Under the pieces are notes generated by a model, which was not told the origin of the DNA, did not search any database, and worked only from the letters and a program-made list of their open reading frames with translations. Source: Lachnospiraceae bacterium (GTDB lineage: Bacteria > Bacillota_A > Clostridia > Lachnospirales > Lachnospiraceae). From it: a stretch of DNA of 9,393 nucleotides. Below are positions 1 to 7,102 of this stretch, one piece after another (within the stretch, counting starts at the first letter, position 1; the number at the start of each line of letters is the position of its first letter). The stretch spans positions 1 through 9,393 of the forward strand of contig JAGDBR010000206.1 in NCBI GenBank assembly GCA_017958935.1. Reading direction: 5' to 3'. The translations under genes and the position numbers were made by a program.

Positions 1-668
1 CCGGCGGTCAGCAGCAGCGCGTCGCGATTGCCCGCGCACTCGCCAACGGACCGAAGGTGTTACTGCTGGATGAACCGCTCGCCGCGCTCGACCTCAAGCT
101 TCGCAAGGATATGCAGAATGAACTCAAGTCCATGCAGAAGGCGCTCGGCATCACCTTCATCTACGTCACCCATGACCAGGAAGAAGCGCTGACGATGTCC
201 GATACGGTCGTCGTGATGAACCAGGGCTACATCCAGCAGATGGGCACGCCGGAGTCGATCTACAACGAGCCGGAGAACGCTTTCGTCGCGGACTTCATCG
301 GCGACTCGAACATCATGGACGGCCTGTTCATCCATGACGAGCTCGTGGAGATCTGCGGGCAGCGTTTCGCCTGCGTTGACAAGGGCTTCGGCATCAACAA
401 ACCGGTCGACGTCGTGATCCGTCCGGAGGACGTGGATCTTCTGGAGCCCGGCAAGGGCTCGATCGACGGCGTCGTCACGCACCTGATCTTCAAGGGCGTG
501 CATTACGAGATGGAAGTCACGACCCCGGACGGTTTCGAATGGCTCGTCCATTCGACCGATATGTTCCCGGTCGGCATGAAGGTCGGCATCCACGTCGACC
601 CGTTCGACATCCAGATCATGAACAAGCCCGAATCAGAGGACGAGGAGGCCATCGGCGTTGAAGAATAA
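1..668 (+). CDS. potA: PotA, spermidine/putrescine ABC importer ATPase (5' end missing)
   Basis: ATP-hydrolysing subunit of the polyamine importer, on the cytoplasmic face of the membrane. The reading frame is open from base 3 and gives 221 residues. Family members are usually about 350-380 residues, so the Walker A and Q-loop part lies upstream of the window. The visible part starts inside the ABC signature (GGQQQR, residues 1-6). Then come Walker B with the catalytic Glu (VLLLDEP, 19-25), the D-loop (LAALD), the H-switch ([10 protein letters not shown], about 54-63) and the PotA/MalK-type segment [19 protein letters not shown]-terminal TOBE-like domain contains the typical VVIRPEDV. The GTG at 57 is internal and not a start, because the conserved signature lies before it. 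The stop overlaps the potB start by 11 bases. The identification is strong because potB, potC and potD follow in order. Polyamine preference is inferred from the family and was not tested. Confidence 0.96.
   Translation, partial: GGQQQRVAIARALANGPKVLLLDEPLAALDLKLRKDMQNELKSMQKALGITFIYVTHDQEEALTMSDTVVVMNQGYIQQMGTPESIYNEPENAFVADFIGDSNIMDGLFIHDELVEICGQRFACVDKGFGINKPVDVVIRPEDVDLLEPGKGSIDGVVTHLIFKGVHYEMEVTTPDGFEWLVHSTDMFPVGMKVGIHVDPFDIQIMNKPESEDEEAIGVEE
643..648 (+). promoter_or_regulatory. Ribosome binding site for potB, deciding a TTG start
   Basis: A perfect AGGAGG inside the 3' end of potA sits 9 bases before the TTG at 658. It supports the TTG as the real potB start, although the two reading frames overlap by 11 bases. 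Confidence 0.8.
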
Positions 669-1473
669 AAGACAGCTTCTGTCGCTGCCGTACCTCGTCT
701 GGATGATCGGTTTCACGGTCATCCCGCTGGCCCTGATCGGCTGGTACGGCCTGACGACGAAAACAGGCGCATTCACCTTTGACAACGTGACCGCGATCGT
801 CCGCTGGGAACATCTGAAGCCGCTGCTTCTGTCCCTGCTGCCGTCGCTGGTCTCCACGGCGATCTGTCTGCTGATCGCCTATCCGCTCGCGCTGATCTTA
901 CGGAAGGCGCACGTGAAGAAGGGCGGCTTCGTGGTCTTCATCTTCATCCTCCCGATGTGGATGAACTCGCTGCTCAGGACCTACGCGTGGCTGAACCTTC
1001 TGGACGACGGCGGCGCGGTCTACACGCTGCTGCACATGATCGGCATCGAGGGCAACTTCATCGGCACCTACGGCGCGATCCTGCTCGGCATGGTCTACGA
1101 CTACCTGCCGTTCATGATCCTGCCGGTCTACAACGCGATGGCCAAGATCGACGACAATACGCTCGACGGCGCGCGGGATCTCGGCGCGAACGAGTGGCAG
1201 GTCAACGCGAAGATCATCCTGCCGCTGTCGTTCCCGGGCATCATTTCCGGCATCACGATGGTGTTCGTCCCGTCGCTGACGACCTTCGTCGTCTCCGACC
1301 TTCTGGGCGGCCGCAAGATCATGCTGATCGGCAACATCATCGAGCAGGAGTTTTCGACGGCGTCGAACTGGAATCTGGGTTCCGGCCTGTCGCTCGTCCT
1401 GATGGTCTTCATCCTGATCTCGATGGCGATCCTGAACAAATACGATAAGACGGGGGAGGGCACGGTACTATGA
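658..1473 (+). CDS. potB: PotB, polyamine ABC importer permease
   Basis: One of the two membrane permeases that form the polyamine channel with PotC and are driven by PotA. The product has 271 residues, normal for PotB. It has about six hydrophobic segments (roughly 10-30, 56-82, 89-106, 135-158, 190-213 and 241-259). The cytoplasmic EAA loop that docks on the ATPase is seen as [12 protein letters not shown]...ILPL at about 169-190. The TTG start at 658 is chosen because AGGAGG lies 9 bases upstream and because it keeps the usual short basic N-terminus (KNKRQ) before the first membrane helix; the next in-frame ATG would cut into that helix. The gene overlaps potA by 11 bases and potC by 4 bases (ATGA), a layout typical of translational coupling. 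The family call is firm; the exact substrate is inferred from the operon. Confidence 0.95.
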   Translation: MKNKRQLLSLPYLVWMIGFTVIPLALIGWYGLTTKTGAFTFDNVTAIVRWEHLKPLLLSLLPSLVSTAICLLIAYPLALILRKAHVKKGGFVVFIFILPMWMNSLLRTYAWLNLLDDGGAVYTLLHMIGIEGNFIGTYGAILLGMVYDYLPFMILPVYNAMAKIDDNTLDGARDLGANEWQVNAKIILPLSFPGIISGITMVFVPSLTTFVVSDLLGGRKIMLIGNIIEQEFSTASNWNLGSGLSLVLMVFILISMAILNKYDKTGEGTVL

Positions 1474-2246
1474 GCAAGCTGAAAAAGTCCCTCGGCAATT
1501 TCTACATGGCCCTCGTCTTCATTTTCCTGTACGCGCCGATCGTCACGCTGATCGTGTATTCGTTCAACGCGGGCAAGGGCCGTAAATGGGCCGGCTTCTC
1601 GACCGAATGGTACGTCGAGCTCTTCCAGTCCGACATGATCAAGGACGCGGTCATGAACACGCTTTCGATCGCGCTGCTCTCGGCACTCGCCGCAACGGTC
1701 ATCGGCGTTGTGACCTGCATCGGCATCCACGCGATGCGCGGCAGGAAGCGCGACATTTACATGGCGCTGAACAACGTGCCGCTGCTGAACTCGGACCTCG
1801 TGACGGGCCTGTCCCTGATGCTGGTCTTCATCCTGTTCGGCATCACGTTCGGCTACGGTTCGGTCCTGATCGCGCACATCACGTTCAACATCCCGTACGT
1901 GATCCTGTCGGTCCTGCCGAGGCTCCGCCAGATGAATCATTCGATCTACGAAGCCGCTGTCGACCTCGGTGCGAAACCGGTCAAGGCCTTCATGAAGGTC
2001 GTCGTGCCGGACCTCATGCCGTCGATCATTTCGGGCTTCATGATGGCGTTCACGATGTCGCTCGACGATTTCATCGTCACGCACTTCACGAAGGGCCCGG
2101 GCATCAACACGATCTCGACGCTGATCTATTCGGAGGTGCGCGTCGGCATCAATCCGGCGATGAACGCGCTGTCCGCGATCATGTTCCTGTCGGCGATCGT
2201 GCTGCTCGTGCTGACCGAAGTCCGGACCGGCGAGAATAAGGAGTAA
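1470..2246 (+). CDS. potC: PotC, polyamine ABC importer permease
   Basis: Second membrane permease of the polyamine importer, pairing with PotB. The product has 258 residues, the expected size. Hydrophobic segments lie at roughly 11-32, 61-84, 107-127, 130-150, 184-203 and 232-249. The ATPase-docking EAA loop is clear at about 160-184 (YEAAVDLGAKP...KVVVPDLMP). The motif SLDDFIVTHFTKGPG at 197-211 is typical of PotC. The ATG at 1470 overlaps the potB stop as ATGA, and a purine-rich GGGGGAGGG lies about 10 bases upstream. The coding sequence ends 3 bases before potD. I see nothing truncated or unusual. Confidence 0.95.
   Translation: MSKLKKSLGNFYMALVFIFLYAPIVTLIVYSFNAGKGRKWAGFSTEWYVELFQSDMIKDAVMNTLSIALLSALAATVIGVVTCIGIHAMRGRKRDIYMALNNVPLLNSDLVTGLSLMLVFILFGITFGYGSVLIAHITFNIPYVILSVLPRLRQMNHSIYEAAVDLGAKPVKAFMKVVVPDLMPSIISGFMMAFTMSLDDFIVTHFTKGPGINTISTLIYSEVRVGINPAMNALSAIMFLSAIVLLVLTEVRTGENKE
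2238..2243 (+). promoter_or_regulatory. Ribosome binding site for potD, deciding a TTG start
   Basis: AAGGAG ends just before the potC stop codon (TAA 2244-2246) and lies 6 bases before the TTG at 2250. This is good Shine-Dalgarno geometry and favours the TTG that begins the basic-hydrophobic MKKIIAAV leader. Confidence 0.75.
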
Positions 2247-2249
2247 GAG

Positions 2250-3311
2250 TTGAAAAAGATCATCGCAGCGGTGCTGGCGGTCGCGCTGGCAGCCGTTTTC
2301 CTGAATTATTACGGGGTATTCTCCCGGGGCGACGACGAATCCGGCAACGTGGTCCGCGTCTACAACTGGGGCGAGTACATCGATGAGGACATCATCGGCG
2401 AGTTCGAGGAAGAGACCGGCATCCGGGTCATCTACGACACGTTCTCGACGAATGAGGAAATGTATCCCCGCGTCGAGGCGGATCCTTCGCTCTACGACGT
2501 GATCTGCCCGTCCGAGTACATGGTCGAGAAAATGAAGCGGAACGGCCTTCTGCAGGAGATCGACCATGACCGTCTCGAGAACTACGGGAACCTCGGCGAG
2601 GTGTACCTGAAGATCCTGGACGAGTTCATCGATCCGGGGAACAAATACATGGTCCCGTACTGCTGGGGCACGGTCGGCATCCTTTACAACACATCGCTCG
2701 TGGACGAAGAGATCACGAGCTGGGCGTCGATCTGGGACGAAAAGTACAGCGGCAGCATCCTGATGCAGGATTCCGTGCGCGACGCGTTCATGATCGCGGA
2801 GAAGCGCCTCGGCTATTCCGCGAACTCCACGGACGAAGCGGAGCTCGAAGAATGCCGGAAGCTGCTGAAGGAGCAGTATCCGCTCGTCAAGGCTTACGTC
2901 ATCGACGAGGTCCGCGACAAGATGATCGCGGGCGAGACGGCGCTCGGCGTGATCTATTCGGGCGAGTACCTGTACTGCACCGAGGAGAACGAAGACCTCG
3001 CCTACTGCCTGCCCGAGGAAGGCTCGAACATCTGGTACGACGGCTGGGTCATCACGAAGGACGCGAAGAACGTCGACGCCGCCTACAAGTGGATCGACTA
3101 CATGCTGCGCGGCGACATCGCGGCGCGCAACTTCGACTACATCACCTACTCGACGCCGAACGAAGCGGCGCTCGAATACATCGACGAAGAGGTCCTTGAG
3201 GATCCCGCGGTCTTCCCGGACGAGGACATGATCGCGCAGCAGGAGATGTACATGTATCTCGGCGAGGATGTCGAGAACCTTTACTACGAGATGTGGAAGC
3301 GCGTGAAATAA
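2250..3311 (+). CDS. potD: PotD, polyamine-binding protein with N-terminal membrane anchor
   Basis: Extracytoplasmic solute-binding protein (353 residues) that captures spermidine or putrescine and delivers it to PotBC. The N-terminus MKKIIAAVLAVALAAVFL is a basic-hydrophobic signal segment. No lipobox cysteine follows, so the protein is probably held by an uncleaved anchor, as I recall for streptococcal PotD. Family motifs include VYNWGEYID (37-45), PSEYMVEKM (87-95), PYCWGTVGILYN (136-147), IWYDGW (261-266) and TYSTPNEAA (299-307). By motif matching from memory to E. coli PotD, W40, Y43, D178, W262, D264 and Y300 fall at ligand-contact positions. The E. coli W229 position appears to be Y236 or close to it. 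Five cysteines (86, 138, 202, 243, 253) are many for an exported protein. The start is TTG 2250, with AAGGAG 6 bases upstream. The gene is followed by the longest gap in the window. The choice between spermidine and putrescine cannot be made here. Confidence 0.94.
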   Translation: MKKIIAAVLAVALAAVFLNYYGVFSRGDDESGNVVRVYNWGEYIDEDIIGEFEEETGIRVIYDTFSTNEEMYPRVEADPSLYDVICPSEYMVEKMKRNGLLQEIDHDRLENYGNLGEVYLKILDEFIDPGNKYMVPYCWGTVGILYNTSLVDEEITSWASIWDEKYSGSILMQDSVRDAFMIAEKRLGYSANSTDEAELEECRKLLKEQYPLVKAYVIDEVRDKMIAGETALGVIYSGEYLYCTEENEDLAYCLPEEGSNIWYDGWVITKDAKNVDAAYKWIDYMLRGDIAARNFDYITYSTPNEAALEYIDEEVLEDPAVFPDEDMIAQQEMYMYLGEDVENLYYEMWKRVK

Positions 3312-3374
3312 GGCTTTCCGCGTCATACGGGGCGAAAGCCCCGGCATCCTGAAAGAAAGACAGAGTTCCCGCAA
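3312..3374 (+). other. 63-base intergenic gap with tetraloop hairpin
   Basis: This is the only real intergenic gap in the window. It holds a 6-bp stem CGGGGC/GCCCCG around a GAAA tetraloop (3328-3343). A second, mutually exclusive 7-bp inverted repeat, GGCTTTC (3312-3318) with GAAAGCC (3334-3340), shares its right arm with that hairpin. No T-tract follows, since the next bases are GCATCCTGAAAG, so this is not a standard intrinsic terminator. No convincing -35/-10 promoter or strong ribosome site is seen; the best Shine-Dalgarno candidate before the ATG at 3375 is a weak AGAG at 3362-3365. The hairpin may act in mRNA processing, stability or attenuation between the pot genes and the exporter. 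Confidence 0.45.
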
Positions 3375-5141
3375 ATGATCAGAAGACTGTTAAAAAGCCT
3401 CCGCGAATTCAAAAAGCCGGCCCTGCTGACCATGCTCGTCATGATCGGCGAGGTCGTCATGGAGGTCCTGATCCCCTACAAGATGGCGGACCTCATCGAC
3501 ATCGGCTTCGCGAACGGAGACATGCCCTACATCGTCAAGACCGGCATCATGCTGGTCCTGTTCGCGCTGATCTCGCTCGTGTTCGGCTCGCTGGGATCGC
3601 TTCTGGGCGCGAAGGCCGCGACGGGCTTTTCGAAGAACCTGCGCGCGGACATGTACCGGAAGGTGCAGACGTTCTCGTTCAGCAACATCGACCGGTTCAC
3701 GACCTCGTCGATCATCACGCGCCTGACGACGGACGTCGCGCGTGTCCAGATGGCGTTCGGCATGTCGATCCGCATGGCGATCCGCACGCCGATGACGCTC
3801 GCGTTCTCGGTCGCGATGACCTTCTTCATCAGCTGGAAGATCGGCCTCGTCATGCTCGGCGCCGTGCCGGTCCTGGCCGTGATCGCGGTCCTGCTGGCCC
3901 GCAAGGTCATGCCGGCGTTCACCCGCCTGTTCAAGTCCATCGACCGGCTGAACACGAACGTGCAGGAGAACCTGCACGGCATCCGCGTCGTGAAGGCCTT
4001 CGTCCGCGGCGACCACGAAAAGCAGAAATTCAACCAGACCTCCGAGCGGATCTATTCCGACGCCTATTACGCCGAGAAGATGATGGCGCTCACGAGCCCC
4101 TTCATCATGGGCATCTCCTACGTGTGCATGCTCATCATCGCGTACCTGGGCACTTACTTCATCATCGGGAAAGAGCCGGTGACCGTGGCGTTCATGGGCG
4201 ACGTGTTCACGAAGGGTCTGCTGAATTCGGTGCTGAACTACAGCATGCAGATCCTGATGAGCTGCATGGGCCTGTCCATGGTCTTCGTCATGATCATGAT
4301 GTCGCGCGAATCGATGCGGCGTATCGACGAAGTCCTGCGGGAGGATGCGACGATCACCGATCCGGAGGATCCGGTCACGGAAGTTCAGGACGGCTCGATC
4401 GTGTTCGACGACGTGGACTTCTCCTACACGGGCAGCATGCGGCGGCTGTGTCTGTATGACGCGAAGCTGACGATCCCCTCGGGCGCGACGGTCGGCATCA
4501 TCGGCGGCACGGGCTCCTCGAAGTCCACGCTGGTGCAGCTGATCCCGCGGCTTTACGACGTGACGGGCGGCAGGGTCCTCGTGGGCGGCCGCGACGTCCG
4601 CGAATACGAACTGAAAGCGCTCCGCGACGCGGTCTCCGTCGTGCTGCAGAAGAACACGCTCTTCTCCGGCACCGTGAAGGAGAACCTGCGCTGGGGCAAT
4701 CCGGACGCGACCGACGAACAGATGGTCCGCGCCTGCAGGCTCGCCTGCATCGACTCGTTTTTGCAGGAGCTGCCTGAAAAATACAATACGCACGTCGAAC
4801 AGGGCGGCACGAACTTCTCCGGCGGCCAGCGCCAGCGCCTGTGCATTGCGCGCGCGCTGCTGAAGGATCCGAAGATCCTGATCCTCGACGACTCGACCTC
4901 CGCGGTCGACACCGCGACCGACGCGATGATCCAGAAGGCGTTCCGCGAAGAGATCCCGGACGTCACGAAGATCATCATCGCGCAGCGGATCTCCTCGGTG
5001 CAGAACGCCGACATGATCATCGTCATGGAGAACGGCCGCATCGACGGCATCGGCACGCACGACGAACTCGTGCGGACGAACGTGATCTACCGCGAAGTCT
5101 TCGAGTCGCAGCAGAAGGGGGGTGAGCGCATTGGCGCATAA
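3375..5141 (+). CDS. Heterodimeric ABC exporter subunit with degenerate ATP site (BmrC-like)
   Basis: A 588-residue half-transporter: an N-terminal six-helix type I exporter domain (about 1-310) followed by an ATPase domain (about 340-588). Walker A is GGTGSSKST (377-385), with Ser382 where Gly is usual. The Q-loop Gln is Q425. The signature is intact, FSGGQ (481-485). Walker B is ILILDD (501-506), with Asp506 in place of the catalytic Glu. The switch His is replaced by Gln537 (IIIAQRIS). These changes are the hallmark of the degenerate-site subunit of BmrCD/LmrCD/TM287-288-type exporters and are not signs of decay. Length and gene order match B. subtilis bmrC-bmrD from memory. The ATG at 3375 has only a weak ribosome site. 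The 3' end overlaps the partner gene by 11-20 bases. The substrate is unknown: such pairs export drugs, lipids or peptides, and nothing here decides. Confidence 0.93.
   Translation: MIRRLLKSLREFKKPALLTMLVMIGEVVMEVLIPYKMADLIDIGFANGDMPYIVKTGIMLVLFALISLVFGSLGSLLGAKAATGFSKNLRADMYRKVQTFSFSNIDRFTTSSIITRLTTDVARVQMAFGMSIRMAIRTPMTLAFSVAMTFFISWKIGLVMLGAVPVLAVIAVLLARKVMPAFTRLFKSIDRLNTNVQENLHGIRVVKAFVRGDHEKQKFNQTSERIYSDAYYAEKMMALTSPFIMGISYVCMLIIAYLGTYFIIGKEPVTVAFMGDVFTKGLLNSVLNYSMQILMSCMGLSMVFVMIMMSRESMRRIDEVLREDATITDPEDPVTEVQDGSIVFDDVDFSYTGSMRRLCLYDAKLTIPSGATVGIIGGTGSSKSTLVQLIPRLYDVTGGRVLVGGRDVREYELKALRDAVSVVLQKNTLFSGTVKENLRWGNPDATDEQMVRACRLACIDSFLQELPEKYNTHVEQGGTNFSGGQRQRLCIARALLKDPKILILDDSTSAVDTATDAMIQKAFREEIPDVTKIIIAQRISSVQNADMIIVMENGRIDGIGTHDELVRTNVIYREVFESQQKGGERIGA
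5114..5121 (+). promoter_or_regulatory. G-rich ribosome site of the second exporter gene; start ambiguous
   Basis: AAGGGGGG abuts a GTG at 5122 directly. Together with the next bases (GGGGGGTGA) it resembles AGGAGGTGA and lies 5-9 bases before an in-frame TTG at 5131. The spacing favours the TTG, while the longer frame starts at the GTG. The two choices differ by only three residues. Confidence 0.5.
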
Positions 5142-7092
5142 AGAGACCCCTTCCCAGAGCAGGAACCCCGGACGTCCGATGCAGCCCGGCCGCGGCGTGA
5201 TGCTGCCCGGCGCGAAGATGGACTTCGGCGTGCTGAAGCGCGTCCTCGGATACCTGAAGAATTATAAGCCGCGCATCGCGGTGATCCTGCTGTGCATCGT
5301 CGTTTCGGCGATCACGTCCGTCATTTCGGCGACGGCGATCGGCCGGCTCGTCGACGAGTACATCGTCCCGATGGCGGAAGCGGGCGCGGTCGACGGCGCG
5401 CGGCTCACGGGCTACATCCTGTACCTGGCCGGCGTCTTCGCGGTCTCGATCCTCGCGACCTTCCTGACGGCGCGGCTGATGGTGAAGATCACGCAGGGCA
5501 TCATGCGCGACATCCGCAACGACATGTTCGCGAAGATGCAGACCTTCCCGATCGCGTACTTCGACACGAACACCTACGGCGACATCATGTCGCATTACAC
5601 GAACGATACCGACACGCTCCGGCAGCTGATCTCGCAGACCCTGCCGAACACGGTCTCCGCCTCGATCTCGATCGTTGCGGTCTTCATCTCGATGCTCGCG
5701 CAGTCGATCTGGCTCACGATCTTCGTCCTCCTGTACATCATCCTGATGACGCAGGTCACGATGCGGATCGCGAAGCTCTCCGGCCGCTATTTCGTCGAGC
5801 ACCAGACGAAGCTCGGCCGGCTGAACGGCTACGTCGAGGAAATGGTGGACGGCCAGCGCGTCGTCAAGGTCTTCAATCATGAAGCCGCCTCGATCGAAGA
5901 GTTCGACCGGCAGAACGAAGAGCTCTACAACGCGGCGCGCAAGGCGAACGGCTGGGCCGGCATCATGGGCCCGGTCATGAACAACCTGGGCCATCTTCAG
6001 TACGTGCTGATCGCCGTGCTCGGCGCGGCCATGGCGGCGCTCGGCATCCGGAACTTCTCCCTGTCGGGCTCGGCCGTCCTGACGCTCGGCGTGGTCATCT
6101 CGTTCCTGACGCTGTCGCGGAACTTCACGCAGACCGTCAACAACATTGCCCAGCAGGCGAGTGCCGTCATCATGGCGATGGCGGGCGCGCGGCGCATCTT
6201 CGAACTCATGGACACGGAGCCCGAGATCGACGAGGGATCCGTCACGCTCGTCAACGCAAAGGAGAACGAAGACGGGACGTTAGCGGAGTGCGGGGAGCAC
6301 ACCGGCGTCTGGGCCTGGAAGAAGACCGCAGAAGACGGAAGCGCCGTTTACAGGAAACTGGAGGGCGACGTCCGGATGGACCACGTGGACTTCGGCTACG
6401 TGCCTGAAAAGCAGGTCCTGTACGACGTCACGCTCTACGCGAAGCCCGGCCAGAAAGTCGCCTTCGTCGGCTCGACCGGCGCGGGCAAGACGACGATCAC
6501 GAACCTGATCAACCGTTTCTACGACATCCAGTCCGGCACGATCACCTACGACGGGATCCCGGTCCGCGAGATCAGGAAGAACGACCTTCGCCGGTCGCTC
6601 GGCATGGTCCTGCAGGACGTGAACCTGTTCACGGGCACGATCCGCGACAATATCCGCTTCGGGCGGCTTGACGCGACGGACGACGAGGTCGTCGAAGCAG
6701 CGAAGCTCGCGAATGCGCACGACTTCATCGAAAGACTGCCGCAGGGCTACGACACGGTCATTGACGGAAGCGGCTCGAACCTGTCGCAGGGCCAGCGCCA
6801 GCTGATCTCGATCGCGCGCGCCGCGATCGCGGACCCTCCGGTCATGATCCTCGACGAAGCGACGTCTTCGATCGACACGCGTACCGAGGCGCTCGTCCAG
6901 GCCGGCATGGACCGGCTGATGAAGGGCCGCACGGTCTTCGTCATCGCGCACCGGCTCTCGACCGTTCAGAATTCGAACGTCATCATGGTCCTCGAGCACG
7001 GCGTGATCATCGAGCGCGGCACGCATGAGCAGCTGATCGAGCAGCAGGGCAAGTATTACCAGCTGTACACCGGCGCATTCGAACTCGAGTAA
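5122..7092 (+). CDS. Heterodimeric ABC exporter subunit with catalytic ATP site (BmrD-like)
   Basis: Partner half-transporter of 656 residues (653 if the TTG at 5131 is used, which the ribosome-site spacing favours). A polar Pro/Gly-rich N-terminal tail of about 35 residues precedes six membrane helices (about 50-335) and an ATPase domain (about 415-656). Walker A is canonical, GSTGAGKTT (450-458). The Q-loop Gln is Q498. Walker B VMILDE (574-579) has the catalytic Glu579, and the switch His610 is present (VIAHR). The signature is altered to LSQGQ (554-558). This complements the first subunit: the working site uses this Walker A/B plus the partner's FSGGQ, and the degenerate site uses this LSQGQ plus the partner's Asp/Gln site. 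Residues about 373-413 are an insert between the membrane and ATPase domains (VTLVNAK...GVWAWKK...YRKLEGDV), which I recall from related clostridial exporters. Substrate unknown. The next gene follows after 10 bases. Confidence 0.94.
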   Translation: MSALAHKETPSQSRNPGRPMQPGRGVMLPGAKMDFGVLKRVLGYLKNYKPRIAVILLCIVVSAITSVISATAIGRLVDEYIVPMAEAGAVDGARLTGYILYLAGVFAVSILATFLTARLMVKITQGIMRDIRNDMFAKMQTFPIAYFDTNTYGDIMSHYTNDTDTLRQLISQTLPNTVSASISIVAVFISMLAQSIWLTIFVLLYIILMTQVTMRIAKLSGRYFVEHQTKLGRLNGYVEEMVDGQRVVKVFNHEAASIEEFDRQNEELYNAARKANGWAGIMGPVMNNLGHLQYVLIAVLGAAMAALGIRNFSLSGSAVLTLGVVISFLTLSRNFTQTVNNIAQQASAVIMAMAGARRIFELMDTEPEIDEGSVTLVNAKENEDGTLAECGEHTGVWAWKKTAEDGSAVYRKLEGDVRMDHVDFGYVPEKQVLYDVTLYAKPGQKVAFVGSTGAGKTTITNLINRFYDIQSGTITYDGIPVREIRKNDLRRSLGMVLQDVNLFTGTIRDNIRFGRLDATDDEVVEAAKLANAHDFIERLPQGYDTVIDGSGSNLSQGQRQLISIARAAIADPPVMILDEATSSIDTRTEALVQAGMDRLMKGRTVFVIAHRLSTVQNSNVIMVLEHGVIIERGTHEQLIEQQGKYYQLYTGAFELE

Positions 7093-7096
7093 AGGG
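7091..7096 (+). promoter_or_regulatory. Ribosome binding site of the VTC-domain gene
   Basis: AAAGGG overlaps the stop codon of the exporter gene (TAA 7090-7092) and lies 6 bases before the ATG at 7103. Its overlap with the upstream stop fits co-translation within one mRNA. Confidence 0.6.
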
Positions 7097-7102
7097 TTCA
7101 TC

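Noticed and set aside
57..59. GTG as start of a complete short potA
   Set aside because: The same frame continues upstream through the conserved [13 protein letters not shown] signature, so the gene is cut by the window edge and does not start here.
957..2239. Secondary + strand frames inside potB (957-1448) and potC (1586-2239)
   Set aside because: They are out-of-frame readings of conserved permease genes with Arg/His/Asp-rich products and no family features.
3328..3343. Hairpin after potD as an intrinsic terminator
   Set aside because: The stem is GC-rich, but no run of T follows, so it does not meet the criteria.
1128..3374. 748-codon open frame on the - strand across potB, potC and potD
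   Set aside because: It is antisense to three clear transporter genes, and its product is an Arg/Asp/His/Val-rich string with no family motif. Such frames arise from GC-rich third codon positions on the opposite strand.
4872..4995. First exporter gene as a decayed pseudogene because of Asp for Glu and Gln for His
   Set aside because: The frame is intact, and these substitutions are the known pattern of degenerate-site subunits, matched by the complementary LSQGQ change in the partner.
3390..5060. 556-codon open frame on the - strand across the first exporter gene
   Set aside because: Same Arg/Asp/His-rich composition and antisense position; a compositional shadow of the exporter gene.
5023..5994. 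Long - strand frame over the second exporter gene, with similar - strand frames at 6280-7200, 7007-7858, 7815-8648 and 8359-9168
   Set aside because: All lie antisense to recognised genes, have no domain motifs and share the same biased composition.
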